A DNA stretch of 64,000 bases. Origin: Liquidambar formosana (taxonomy: Eukaryota; Streptophyta; Magnoliopsida; Saxifragales; Altingiaceae). A program made the translations under genes and the position numbers. Within the stretch, counting starts at the first letter, position 1; the number at the start of each line of letters is the position of its first letter. Location of the stretch: the NCBI GenBank assembly GCA_039720395.1, contig CM077833.1, positions 32,399,478 through 32,463,477 on the forward strand, in the 5' to 3' direction. Positions 11,052-23,527 of the stretch are shown in pieces. The notes beneath the pieces are model-generated. The model worked only from the letters and a program-made list of their open reading frames with translations, had not been told where the DNA came from and ran no database searches.

Positions 11052-14000
11052 CTAATCCAGGAGTCCAGCCTCTTGGTAGCTTGCAACGGAATCAACAAGA
11101 CTTTCCTCCAGTGGCCTGTAACTCCAACCCAGCCTCTGCAATTTCTCTGAACTCAGCTTTTCTTCGTCCCCACCCTCAGTAAAACTGACAATACATAAGC
11201 AGATGCATAAGAAAACTATCAAAAAGGGAAAAATATCCTGAAGTAGTGGGGTCCTGAGTCCCAAAACAATGATTGTTAATGTCCCATCTATTATACTCTT
11301 TTGCATGACCATACATATGAACAACGCAAACTAATATTAAGCCAGAAAGATCCCTCTGGTTGAATAAATATATATTATGGTTGAGAAGCTTACTTCTTAG
11401 GATAGTTGTAGTTTGGATAAATACTCCTCAGCTTGTCCACCATATCTCGTGTCCTAGTTATGTGCGCGGTGCATATGTATCTTCCTTCAGCTTCGGGCTT
11501 CTTATATACCAGAAGCAATGCTTCAGCCACATCGCGTACATCTACTATCGTCCGAGGCTTGTTTTCCAATGACTCGTACCCTTCTGTATGGTCACATCAG
11601 AAGAAATTACTCTCGAAATTAAGAAAAGACTAACCTTCAATGCCACAAAATTATGTTAGACAGGCAAAAACCAACACTAGACATCATTTAACCTTAATTG
11701 ATAAGACTTGCTATTTGAAACAAACTATCAATAAAAAGTAGTATAGGATCTACATCATATACAGACACAAGGTCTCCTCACAGACTATGAAATAACATCT
11801 TTGGAAAGCAGAAAATATATCCTCAAAATTAGGGCATAAGCGCTGGGCATTTGCATTCTCACTCTCGACTTGATCACCATAAGCAACTAATTGTAGAATT
11901 TTAAGAAAATACCATCCTATTCCGATTCAGCTGCTCTCTTTTCATTTTGATCACCATCAAAAAGAGAAGAATGGCGCAATAATCACAAGTATCCAATACT
12001 TAAAGCATTGATGATCTACTCGTGGAAAATTTCAATGGTACGTCTTTTTCCCATGAATGGTTACCCATGGTTCCAGAAAATTGAACTGGGTTGCAGTGTT
12101 TCAATGTATATCATAGAAGTATATGTAGACCTTCTAGATCAAGTGATATTTTCTTAAAATGCCAGACCTTGCTCTACCTCTGGCCTTTTAGTTTGGAACT
12201 TTCATAAAATTCAATAAATTAGTTCACTGTGATATCAAATTTTTCCTATGAAGGGAAATTATAAAACTATTTCCTCTATTGATTGAATCCACTCTTAAAT
12301 TGACCAAAAGTTTGGCGAAAGGTTGAATATTTTAAACATAAATAAAAATCAGCAGCCAAGGAAATTATTACAATTTTGGTAGTGAAGCAGAATAGAACTA
12401 CATGCATTGCTGACACAATAGTTGCTGACTCAGCCAACTCACCCAGTCCAAATTCATAGTCATCATAATTCAGTGCTTTAAAAGGGATGAACTCAAATGT
12501 CTTGAGCCCGAGCCTTGGAGTTCGAAAGGTGGTGAAATTTAAGCACATTAGGAAGGAATGGGAAGAAATCAGCCTTGGAGACTCATTCTAAGATTCACGC
12601 CTCATAATACCTTGACGTTTTAACTAGGGTTGGGACTTCAAAACTGTGGAGCTAAAGCATATTGAGAGAGATGGGGAAAAAGATATTTCACCAAAAAAAA
12701 GAAAAAAAAGAATTTTCAATTTAAAGTCCTAATGTTCCACGTCAATGGATAGATACATACACCTCATACAACACCCACACACACCCACACATATACAAAT
12801 ATACATATAAGTGGATACCTTTCAAAAGCTTAATGAGAACTAAGCTACTAGCATTCACTGTGGACTGCAGAATTGGCCCGAAAATAAGGGTAGGACAAAC
12901 TGTCACAACATCAAGCCCACTTCTTTTTGCATATTCCAAAGCCTCACTCTCTGCTTCCGTTTTAGAAAGGCAATACCAGTTCTGACACAAACAAAGAACT
13001 TGGCACTCAGTGTAAATGTGATACATTTTGGAAGCAATATTAAGCAAACAATCTATCGCAATCATACTATGCATTTCTCAGAACTACAAGTTGGACATAT
13101 AGTTTATTTTTATTTTTTTTTCTAGGTTACCTTAGTTGTTCTGCAGTATTCCTTATCAGACCAACAAGTCTCGTCCTTCACTTGACCCTTGGGCCACTCA
13201 GGGTTCAGGGAAACAGCAGCTCCAGAGGACACAACGACTACTCGCTTAACTTTTGCTTCATGACATGCCTTAAGTACATTAAGTGTGCCTTTTACAGCAG
13301 GCTCAATCAGTTCTATCTGCACATAATTATTTAATAAAGAGAGAGACAAAATGTCAAATATCATGGAAGGAGGAATTATGTACTACACAAGGCTCAGCAT
13401 ACTTCAATTGCTTTGGTACATTTTTTAGGATGTCTTTTATGCAAGAATCTTTAAAAAATTCCATCAACTTTACTATGTAGATATACATACTGATGCATAC
13501 CATCCACAATGTTAAGAAGAGGCCAAACGGACATATTAATTCCTACATATAGGTCCCACAAAAGGACTGAATCGCCCTGCAAAAGCAATTCTATTGAACA
13601 AGTCTCACAGTAAGATATTCGTGCCTCAGGATTTGGTACAGTGCTGGAGGGAACTGGACTGGCAACATGGAACACTCCATTGCATCCCGCAAATGCAGCA
13701 TAAAGAGAGTTGTAGTCCAGCAAGTCTGCCTTGAAAAGCATTAAGTTCTCAGACGCTTTCTCAAGTTTATTTAAATGAGCATACTTTTCATCCCCTGCAA
13801 AATATTTTCAGAACATTTACAATGAAGCACCTTCAATATTTTTGAGCTATGAAATTAAGATTCTTCTAGGTATGAATAAATTATTCTAAATTACAAGCTT
13901 TTATTAACGTCTTTATATTCTTATGGTAAATTTGGTCATCTCATGAAAATAAAATCATTCCACTATGGTTCCATAGCACTTGAAGTGAGTCCATCTATTT

Positions 14001-17000
14001 TCCCTGGCACTTGATATGAGTTTATTTCAGTGCACGTGTAAGGTCATTTAAAATTCCATGAACTCTAGAGTTATTGATGTTAAATTAATCTTTTCTACAT
14101 ATATTGACCATTTTGACTTTTACTGTACACTTCTCACATTTTTCAGTTGCCTCCATTAATCATCTCACCAGAGAAAATCTCATTATACTTGTAATTTCTT
14201 AATCTATAAATTCATGTATGGTTTTCTCTTACTTTCCTCACATCTCAGCTGGCAAGAATTTGGCAAAGTGGCAATCACCAATTGTAATCATAAATGGACT
14301 TGAGAATTGTCACAGGGAAAGGAATGGTATATAGATATAAGTAAACCGAATTGTCACAGTCGATTTAGAATGTCAGGTGTTACAGGGAAAGGAATGGCAT
14401 ATAGGTTTAAGTAAAAGTTCAAATTGTCACAGTTGATTTAGCATGCCAATAATGAAGTACTGTGCCAAAAGGTGGGTATATGATTGGAAATACAGAACAG
14501 GTGATGAAAAAAAGGAGAAATAAGACAGATATGATCTTAATTAGTAAAAGCCAAAAATATTCTCTCTCCATGAACATGCAAGTAAATGGCATACAATTAA
14601 ACACCTTCTCCTGATTCTTTCATTCCCCAAGACACAACATATCTGACCCCACCAGATATTGCTATGCAAATTCAGTCAATGATAAAAAGAAATAAAAATT
14701 TAGATCTGTAAATAAACAACTCCAAATTTTCAATAGGATATGAACTATCTCACACGAATTAAGAGCAAAACCAAAGTAGCCAAAGTAAGAATCACTGGAA
14801 GTATTAATATTTGTAGAAATTAGCTAGTTCAAGCCACATTATGGTAAAAGAGTATTGCAATCACATGCAAAAGGAGCCATTGGTAAAATAAATTAGGTCA
14901 AAATGATTAGCTTGACATAAAACTTTTAAAGAAAACCCCAGCGGATTTGGACCATTTGATGACTGAATTTTAATGATGAAGGGATCTCTCCTCCTCTTAT
15001 GAGGGCCGAGGGCAGGTCTCAGGTTTGAAGAGCCTATTTGGGCTCTGTTAAGAACCCACCACCCCCCCCAAAAAAAAAAGAAAAAAAAAAAAATCAGATG
15101 TTGAGTGAGTGATCTCAAGTTCAAGCTCATAAGGGAGCATTGATACCAATTTTTTGATACTACAGGTAGGTTTTATTTATTGTCCAAAAAAAAAAAAAAA
15201 AAGCCACATGGCATTGTAGGGAAGGTGATGTTAGGGAAAATACAGTGAAGGGACAAAACAGCACATCAATAAGTGATATACATCAAAAGGTTGAAAAAAC
15301 AGCTAATAATTTAAGGGGCCTGTACCAAACTAATGACAAAAACTACTAATAATTTAAAAATTACTGAGGATAATTACTGACAACTACAAATAACAGCATA
15401 TCTTGTGATAAAACATTGAACGTATCACTAACTTGGGCGTGCACACATGGAAGTATCAGGAACAGTCAAACACTTTGATCGGAAATTTTGGTCTCTCACG
15501 TAGAAAGAAAGAGCATATCTAAATCATTAATAGATATAACTATACAAATTCACAACTTTAAAAAACAAAACTCAAGGTTTTCATATATGTACGAATCGTG
15601 TAGCAAGAATCGAGAGCAAAGTTGAACCACCGGGAAAAAGATTGATATAAAGAAGAAAGCATTTATCACTTGAATTTTCAAATTCAAGCTAAGTTAGGGT
15701 AAAGAAATTAGGGTAAAACGACGAGATTAGTATAAATCATTGAAAAAATGAAAATTCCTGCAACCTTTAACTTCTGATTGGTTCTTTGAGAGAATGAGAG
15801 AAGAAAAATGCCCACTCAAAAATTTCTTTCATTTTCCCCCAAAGAACCATATTAAACGGCTAGTAAGGAAGCATTTATAATTAGAAAAATATCAAATTAA
15901 AACGCATATAGAAATTGGAAAGATCGCATAATGAAAAAACAAAAAGGGCAGGGCTATTTCCACGGCCATTTTGGCTGCATCCACAGTCCTACCAAAAAAG
16001 ATAATGAGTTTACCCATTTTACCCCCACATTCCCACGTCTTATGTCTACTCCTCTCTCTTCTCTTCTTCCTCATCCTATTTGTCTCTCTCACACAGATCT
16101 GATTTATCCCCACCCCACCCAAAAAAAAAAAAGAAAAAAATCTGCGGTTGAAAGAACATAAAGAAGAGAGTTTAGTGTGCCCACTTAACCCCCCCACCCC
16201 CACCTCTCTCTCTCTCTCTCCCCTTCTCCACTCTCGCCCAATCTATAAATCAATTGCAACCTTCATCGGATTCAACAGCAAAAACGCATCCTCCTTCAAA
16301 ACCAATTGTGCAGTGAAATTAAGTAGACATCATCCATAGACGTGAACTCCATTTCTCTAAAATTTATGGTCTTTTGTTCATGATTCATTTGTTCTAACAA
16401 TCACCTTAATAACAATGTAACAAATATATAAGAAACTGTGGTCTCTTAACTAAAATCATTGTTTGGAATGAAAATTTTTTTTGACATTGCCATTATTTGT
16501 CATACTGAATAAAAAAATTTATAAGTTTTTGATTTCCCTGTTATGAAAGTGTATTTTTACTAAGCTAAGGCCAAAACCCCTAATTTTATCAAGGTAAACT
16601 TTGGAGATGGATCAGCTTCAGATCGAGTGAGCTTCTAGAGCAGGAAAAAAAGACGCAAAAGAGGGAAGTCTGGGCAACACGATCCAATTACTTGTATATA
16701 TACAAAGTTACGCTTCGTATAGTTCCCAATTATGGATATCAGGTCTGTCGTTCCTGTGATTGGATGTTTTCTTCTCGTTCTATTGAGGCGTGATGGGATA
16801 GAAAGTTGGGTTTGAATCTATGAGGAGAAGAAGAGGAGCTCGATTCACATAGAATATTGTCCGCTTGGCTCGGATAGAGAGAGGGGGAGAGAGAAGAAAT
16901 TCAAAGTAGAAGGAGAAGAAGGGAAACGTGGGACACAAGGGTACATTGGGTAAATTAACAATACATTTTAGTTGGGGCTGTGGATACAGCAAAAATGGCT

Positions 17001-17322
17001 GTGGAAATAGTCCCTCCCAAACAAAAATTGTCAAAAAGTAATAAACAACGCCTGTAATATTCATTCATTCCATGATTGATGATCGATGATTGATTCATTC
17101 AATTGGATAGTATGACAATGCGTGAGAAATAAGCAGTATTCATGTAATAATAAATCAGTGAACGAGAAACGAGAGAAGGAAGGAGAGAAAGCAGAAGAGT
17201 GAGTTACGAGGTTCTCTGACGGTTCCGTGGACCGTGTAGCCCTTAGAGAGGAGAAGCTTCACCACCCACGAACCTAAGTACCCTCCCGCCCCTGTCACAC
17301 ATACTCTTCCTTTCTCCGCCAT
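11052..17322 (-). CDS. Cinnamoyl-CoA-reductase-like NADPH oxidoreductase (copy 3)
   Basis: Exons on the minus strand: 17322-17208, 13794-13625, 13316-13131, 12981-12819, 11583-11394, 11184-11052, totalling 957 nt and 318 aa plus stop. All exon lengths except the first equal those of copy 2. GAGGYLGSW (residues 11-19) forms the NADP(H) site. NWYCLSK (158-164) carries Tyr160 and Lys164. [13 protein letters not shown] and the GRYICTAH segment are also family-typical. The protein is more diverged from copies 1 and 2 than they are from each other (e.g. [12 protein letters not shown] against [12 protein letters not shown]), so it is the oldest branch of the array. Intron 1 is about 3.4 kb and contains a 1.07-kb MULE-type insertion plus low-complexity tracts. 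The exon 5 acceptor was set by frame (ATACAG|AAGGGTAC). Intron 2 starts GAG|GCACGA, again GC. A cytosolic reductase of phenylpropanoid-type substrates is inferred. Confidence 0.88.
14861..15200. repeat. Low-complexity, SINE-like tract in intron 1 of copy 3
   Basis: Two A-runs (about 15070-15094 and 15186-15202) follow stretches resembling tRNA-derived short elements. The stretch gagtgatctcaagttcaagc with the following block ending gagcattgatacc resembles 34845-34900, and looks like a B-box followed by a body. Boundaries are not clear. It could simply be repetitive intron sequence. Confidence 0.3.
15946..17018. mobile_element. Non-autonomous MULE-type element (1073 bp) in intron 1 of copy 3
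   Basis: The left end (GGGCAGGGCTATTTCCACGG) and the reverse complement of the right end (GGGAGGGACTATTTCCACAG) begin imperfect terminal inverted repeats of roughly 100 bp. These include the parallel blocks GCCATTTTGGCTGCATCCAC and GCCATTTTTGCTGTATCCAC. A perfect 9-bp duplication aaacaaaaa flanks it (15937-15945 and 17019-17027), which fits Mutator-like transposition. No transposase frame is present. The interior (about 16140-16900) is CT- and GA-rich with no protein I recognise, so captured gene sequence cannot be shown. Confidence 0.88.
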
Positions 17323-18000
17323 CACTCCCTCTCTCTCTCTTATTTTCCTCTTCAGAGAGGTTAGCTTCTACTCCGTATTAGTCCTTCTTTTGAGCCTTCT
17401 TCCTTCATTTATAATATTTTACCAAATCCGAATCCCCGGGCGACGACCTTCGCTTCTGGACTTCCGGTCCATTTTTATTTTTTTTTTGGTTCACATGGAG
17501 GGGAGTAGAACCCCTCACCTAACCCAAGCGCCACCTCACCCGGTGCTTGGCTGGTCCATTTTTATTTTATTAAGGAATATTTTATTTTTAGACGCTGACC
17601 AGGTTAATTACATTTTGTACCAGTAATTTTAGGATAATATCAATTTAGTCTACGAATTTGACATTGACTCAATTTTAAGATAATTTTTAATTTTGTATTT
17701 CAATATGGGACAAGAGGTGATGAACGTTAGGATTTTTAACAAAGCGATCATGTGTCCTGCACGTGCTGCTAATGTGGATCTCACGTGGCATAAAAAACTC
17801 AAGGTTAATTACTTTTTTAAAATGATGTTTTCTAATGAATAACTCAATCGATTTTTATAAAACCTTTTCATATTTTTCATAAAATCTTTAAAAATAAAAA
17901 ATAATTAGGATTTACAAATAAAGTTGAGGGTCATAATAACCCACCTTCTTAATAGAATGCTCTTCTTCTATGATACAAGCGCACAAAACTTTAAAGCGAT
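17323..18000. other. Upstream region of copy 3 and half-MITE fragment
   Basis: 17323-17400 is the CT-rich leader side of CCR-like copy 3. From about 17818 to 17950 lies the right half of an element of the same family as 1788-2182 (shared block aaaatgatgttttctaatga, then the cataaaatctt block), lacking its left half. No gene is seen. Confidence 0.5.
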
Positions 18001-18004
18001 GTGA

Positions 18005-18434
18005 TCCCTTCTTCACACTTCTGCTTTTGATTATTTGTCCTTAGATTACTAAATATGGCAATATTTTCGAGGCAAAGGTTTGAATGAACTTAAATGAAGA
18101 TTATGATGTTTGTGCACCTACTCCATTAGGTCACCTGTGACGCAATGAGGACAACATTCCTGCTTTGAATTATTTTTGCTTACATAACTAGATATGGCAA
18201 TATTTTCAAGGCAAAGGTTTGAATGAACTTAAATGAAGATTATGATGTTTGTGCACCTACTCCATTAGGTCACCTGTGACGCAGTTAGGATGACACTTTA
18301 CCCACTCCATTTGGATTACTTGTCCTTAGATAACTAGATATGGCAATATTTTCAAGGCAAAGGTTTTAATCAACTTAAAATGAAGATTACGATGTTTGTG
18401 CACCTACTCGATTAGGTCACCTGTGAGGCAACGT
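18005..18434. repeat. Three tandem copies of a ~140-bp repeat
   Basis: Landmark atatggcaatatttt occurs at 18053, 18192 and 18338, giving periods of 139 and 146 bp. Each unit also carries the aggcaaaggtttgaatgaac block and a cacctactccattaggtcac block. Units differ by a few substitutions, and the third is the most diverged. No coding frame spans the units. Confidence 0.8.
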
Positions 18435-18656
18435 GGAAAACAACTTTAATGAGACTGACTTTAGTTGATAATTTGTCGTCTAATGAAATAGCTCGTCCTT
18501 ATGGAGGTAACAAGCAGACGAACCTTGAAATAAGTTTTGTTATAAAATAAAATTTAGGGGAAATATCCAAAAATTCTCTCGAAAATAAATTTATATCCAA
18601 AAACTCCATTAAATATTTTCCTATCCATCTAATTCAAATAAAAAAGAATCATATCT

Positions 18657-19009
18657 ATTAACTCCAACCAGTTAATTTTTTGTTTACTGTTGTTAAAAGA
18701 AATGAGTGATCCGATTAAAATACCCTTATTTGACTGAATTTCTATTTTTATCATTTTTAATGTAATTAGAAAAAAATTAATTATCATTAATTAATTCTTC
18801 TCTAATGTACACATGGGAGGATGGAAGAAGAAAAAGAGAGAGTATGAGAGCAAATATGCAAGTTTGGAAAAAGAGGAGGTAAAAGGGAAAATTCACTTGA
18901 ATATGTATTTTTGTCATTAAACATATTATTGTGAAAGAAATGACATTTTAGTCGGATCAGTTTTTTCTTTTAACCGCAGTAAACAAAAATTTAACTTATT
19001 GGAGTTAAT
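18657..19009. mobile_element. MITE-like element with ~60-bp inverted ends
   Basis: The left end starts attaactccaaccagttaat and the reverse complement of the right end starts attaactccaataagttaaa. The similarity continues through tttttgtttactg, gttaaaagaaa and ctgatccgactaaaat-like blocks. A 62-bp direct repeat (18494-18556 and 19010-19071, beginning cgtcctt and ending ataaaattta) brackets the element and the sequence before it. No coding capacity. The class is not determined because no clean target duplication is seen. Confidence 0.6.
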
Positions 19010-19500
19010 CGTCCTTGTGGAGGTACACGCAGCGACACCTTGAAATCAAGTTTTGTTATAAAATAAAATTTATAATTCTAAGAGCACACCATAGAGAAGT
19101 CAACTGTTTATCAAAATCAATTACTGTAGGAATTCCATCTTAATAACGAGGGCACACTCAATAAAGGGATTTTTCATTTTTCTAAAGCATGACGTTTAAC
19201 ATAAATTCCATTAGTATTTGTCCTGAAAAAGGGTGAAAACTGAAAACTGAAACACAACCTAGAGAACCAATGGTCTGCCACCCACTCATCTTTCATGTTA
19301 GGCAATTACATAATTGGTTGGGAGCTTTACGGAAAAATAAAAATAAAAATAATTATATTATAATTGGTAGGGATTTCCACCCATTTGGTTTGTCCACATT
19401 ATCTAGGCACCAGAGGATTCCAAATCCGACCAGTGACCACGTCATCATTCTCAATATATATATTTTTTTGTTAGAAGATCATTTTCAATACTTTTTTATT

Positions 19501-19664
19501 GGGGGAATTATAAGTAGGTCCAATTACGGGCAAACAATTATAGTTAGTAATTATTCTTAATTAAATTAATAATCAATTAATTATTTATTAATAAGTTAAT
19601 AATCATTTATATTGAATTGTCATTGTTTGTCCAACCACGGATCTATCTGTAATTCCCCTTATAA
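19501..19664. mobile_element. Small MITE-like inverted repeat
   Basis: The left end reads GGGGGAATTATAAGTAGGTC and the reverse complement of the right end reads GGGGAATTACAGATAGATCC, each continuing to a CAAACAATTA/CAAACAATGA block. The interior is A/T-only. Target duplication is not clear. Confidence 0.5.
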
Positions 19665-19731
19665 GTAAAGTTGAGGGGCTGGAAGAGTGGCCTCTTCTTT
19701 TAGATGATGGTCTGAATTGTGATACAAGAAA

Positions 19732-20130
19732 TGGGGCCTTTATTGGCACCCAAAGGCTTACTTTTCATCCCCACTTATTTTAAACTTTAAGATTTTGTAA
19801 AATATATAAAGGCTTTCATAAAAAATGATTGTGTATTCTATTAAAAAAAATATCATTTTGAATAACTTTTTTAAAAAAAATTTTTCAAAATTTATCGTTC
19901 AAGTAAATTTTTTTTTGGCATTTATAGTATTTGCTTCATAAATGACTAAAAAATCCATTTAAACAAAAAATTTTGAAAAAATTTCTTTCACAAAGTTGTT
20001 CAAAATGATGTTTTCTAATAGACAGTGTCATCAGTTTTTATAAAAAATTTATATATTTTTCATAAAATCTTAGAATATAAAATAAATGGGGGTATGAAAA
20101 GCAAGTCTTTTGGTACCAATAGAAGCCCCC
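19732..20130. mobile_element. MULE-type MITE copy 2 (399 bp, 9-bp TSD)
   Basis: The left end, beginning TGGGGCCTTTATTGGCACC, matches the reverse complement of the right end, beginning GGGGGCTTCTATTGGTACC, over about 40 bp (up to the TTTTCAT/CCCC block). Flanks tacaagaaa (19723-19731) and tataagaaa (20131-20139) match 8/9. The interior shares the cataaaatctta and gttgttcaaaatgatgtttt blocks with the other copies, though its outer ends differ from copies 1 and 3. Confidence 0.8.
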
Positions 20131-20562
20131 TATAAGAAATAATAGGCCCATATAAAACTCCTTTAGCAGCGTTGGGCTGGGCTCATCTTGTTCCCCAACT
20201 AAGAACTGAACCTGAGCCCAATCCAATCCAAACCACCCTAGTACCCTACTGGAATAGTGGACAACTGGATACCTTTGTCATGTCAACTCGACAGGAACAG
20301 TTTTAATATGAGAGTTTGTGTTCTGAAAGATCATCTCGTGTGCACGAATGAATAGACCAAGGTTCATAAGATAGTTCAATATGGAAATTCATATGCAGAA
20401 GGGTCAATTTAGATGAAAATGACTTCATTCTAGCTCAAAATGAAAGTGACAAGAATGCTTACAATATAGACATTTGAATGAATTGTGTCCATATTACTAT
20501 CATCTTTGGAGCGTGATTGTACATGGAAGCCCACTAATTTATTTCACAGGTCATATTCCCTA

Positions 20563-20984
20563 GGGAACGGCCATTGTAACCCCCCATTCTTATCACCCCA
20601 CCCCCTCATCCTTTATGTTTTAAAGCTTTTATGCAAAATATAAAAGGTTTTTATGAAAATGGGCCTTTAAGTCCACTAGAAAACATCATTTTGAACAACT
20701 TTGTAGAAGAAAGTTTTTCCTAAATCTATCGTTTAAAGTTTTTCCTAAATCTATCGTTTAAATATACTTTTTAGCCATTTATAGCCTTTATTTCATTTTT
20801 TGCCAAAAAGTCTACCTAAACTATAGATTAGAAAAACTTTCTTCTGCAAAGTTATTCAAAATGATGTTTTCTAGTGGACCAAGTGACCGGTTTTTGCAAA
20901 AACCTTTTATATTTTTCATAAAATCTTAAAAACAAAAAGGAAAAGGGTAGGGTTATAAGAATGGGGGGTTGCAATAGCCGTTCC
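20563..20984. mobile_element. MULE-type MITE copy 3 (422 bp, perfect 9-bp TSD)
   Basis: The ends are GGGAACGGCCATTGTAACCC and, reverse-complemented, GGGAACGGCTATTGCAACCC. The target duplication tattcccta is perfect (20554-20562 and 20985-20993). It is closely similar to copy 1 at 1788-2182 and contains a short internal tandem repeat (aagtttttcctaaatctatc at about 20711 and 20738). It has no coding capacity. Confidence 0.9.
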
Positions 20985-20993
20985 CTATTCCCT

Positions 20994-22884
20994 ATAGATT
21001 AGACATTTTACACAAGTGGCTGCCCGCTTCACAAAACACCCACGGGCCAAGGCCCAAACGTAAAGAAACTGCACCGGAGAAGATAAACCCAACAAAATGA
21101 GCATATATAAAATTGCACCATGAGGCCCATAGTAACAGGAAGACTATACGCTTTGTTCTAATCAAGGGGGCAGAAGCCATGCACCGTCCAAAAAGGAAAA
21201 TTAGATGCCAAGGATCCCAACTCAGGAAGTGAAGCTATTGAGCTCAATTCTTATTAAATCTTTTGAGGCTACCCATAGAACATTTCATTATTTTCATGAG
21301 TCTTAAATTTACTTAATCCATATGACATATGGATTGTGAGGTCTTATATGGGTCCAGGATTTATCCAAAGGCTTTCTCGTTATAAAAAAAAAAAGATGAA
21401 GCTTGAGAAGATAGAGGTTTTTATTTTTCTTCTAACTGAGCAACTGGGTACTTGAAAGCTATTTACTTATTTTTAATAAAGCAGTGTTATATTACCTAAC
21501 TCATTTGTCTGAATGTGTTTGCCTAATTGACATGGATATAGACAAATACAAAAATTCATTAACAAAATAACCATCTTGGCAGCGTTAAACATGTGAAGGG
21601 TCTCTCCCAGTTTTAGTGGGGCCAGAACTGAGGTAAGGTAAACCAAGTGGGCAATCTGGATCCATTTATTTCATGGAGGGCTGAAACTTGAAAGGCAGAC
21701 AAAGGCGGAACTGAATAGGAGAGAGAGTGCAACAGAAACGGGACCCACAAAACACCAACTTTGACTGGAAGGGGTTCTGATGGAGCTTAAGTACACTCCC
21801 TACTCCCGCTCCTGAGCCGATATGGGACGCACACAAGGCGTTTGTTTCTTTTTTGGGCTGGAGTCTGATGTTGCCTCCTAGCTAGCTCCCCTTGTACATG
21901 GAATCATGTTATCCTAACTTGCAAACGTGAGGAAATTTATGCGATGCGTCATAGAGAAGCAGTTGTCAGCAGGCTGAATCACATACACGGATCACGGATG
22001 CACCTCTCCGATGTTGTCTCGATCGTTTACTAGTTTGTAATAGTAATTACTCCGTACTAATTAATTATGATTACAATAATTATTATAATAAAATGGAATA
22101 GGAGTCCTTGGTTGACTGAATAAACATTAATGAAAATATAATAGTCGAGTTAGTTTTAATTAAATAATATAATACAAGAGAGAGCGTTGGCATATGCATT
22201 GATGTTGAACAAAGCCACTAAAAGTTTCAATACCATCAAAAATTTGAATCATTTGGTCAACATAAGCTCCGATAATTAACTCACTAAGCACTCATACGCA
22301 ATTTTGGACCAAAGCACAAAGGAAAAAAGAAAATATATATATATATATATATATTCATGTACGTGCTTTAGTCAAAATAATGTAGTGTACCAAACAATAT
22401 TATATGTCCGATTTTGACTGAGTTTAAGAAAAGGTATAATTGCTGGCCGGTTGACTGGTTCTTGCTCAACCTTCATCCTTTTTTATCACAACTGTATAGA
22501 ATCAAAATGTTATGCTATTAAAAATATATTATGTTTCCATTGTGGGTAATGTAAGCTCTCAATTCTTTAAACACGGGAATGGTTCAGCTAGTTGTACAAC
22601 ATTGTTCAAGGTTTGACAGATTTGAGCTATTTATGATTGCGGATAAATTTCTCTTTTCCTATCGAATGATTGTCACAAACCATTCAGATTACGACATCCA
22701 GCGAATAGTCATATTCACTTTTGACATTGTGGCAAAATAACTTTCCCAATTGTGTACACACATGCATATGCACCTACCAAATGGATCGATTATCCAAGGT
22801 TGATGACGACCCGTGTTTAATCTCAAATATATATATTTTTAAAGTTTTGAAAATATGTATTATTTCCTTGAGTATTAGTTAGTT
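20994..22884. other. Spacer, no gene recognised
   Basis: No exon-like sequence or known protein motif was found on either strand. A short (TA)n tract lies at about 22335-22353. Short open frames here look like chance. Confidence 0.5.
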
Positions 22885-23495
22885 GGAAGACTTCTAGTAG
22901 TAGTGCTGGTCTCCATCATGGAGTATATGTTTTCCACAGCACTATACCTAAAGAGATTATATTGGGTGGTAGAGTTTTTCATTGTTGATTTATCTCAAGA
23001 AAAATATGCAAAACTAATGCCATTTGAGGCAATTAGAAAGGGGCGGGTGGGTTATGTTCTCCCGTAGGATGTACCAGAAAAGTGACGAAGATCCTTTGCT
23101 TGCGTGAATGATTCAAATATGATAGTGAAAAACAATTGGTATCTATAAGTTCATTGTTTATTTTAGAGAATATTGTATAATTATTAAGACCCATGTACGT
23201 TCTCTTGTTAGATATATAAAGGATTGCTCAATAATCTTTCATTCATAGTATATAACGAAAATTTTATTACAAAATGCCATGTGTGTGAATCTATTTTAAC
23301 ACGGATATCTCTAAATTTATACCATAAGATCACCAATACCAGTTCAAATCTCCTACGTGCATGCATCTAGGATTCTAGGCCCACCAGATGGTATGCTCGC
23401 AGCTGAGAGTGCATATCCTTGATTCCTTGCACTGTTTTGAAAGTTTGCCAACTAGGCACAACCCAACCGACAACCCGGTCATCACGCCGAGACAC

Positions 23496-23527
<32 letters not shown>

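Noticed and set aside
15892..16203. 103-codon minus-strand frame in intron 1 of copy 3
   Set aside because: It runs across the MULE terminal repeat and purine/pyrimidine tracts and has no conserved motif.
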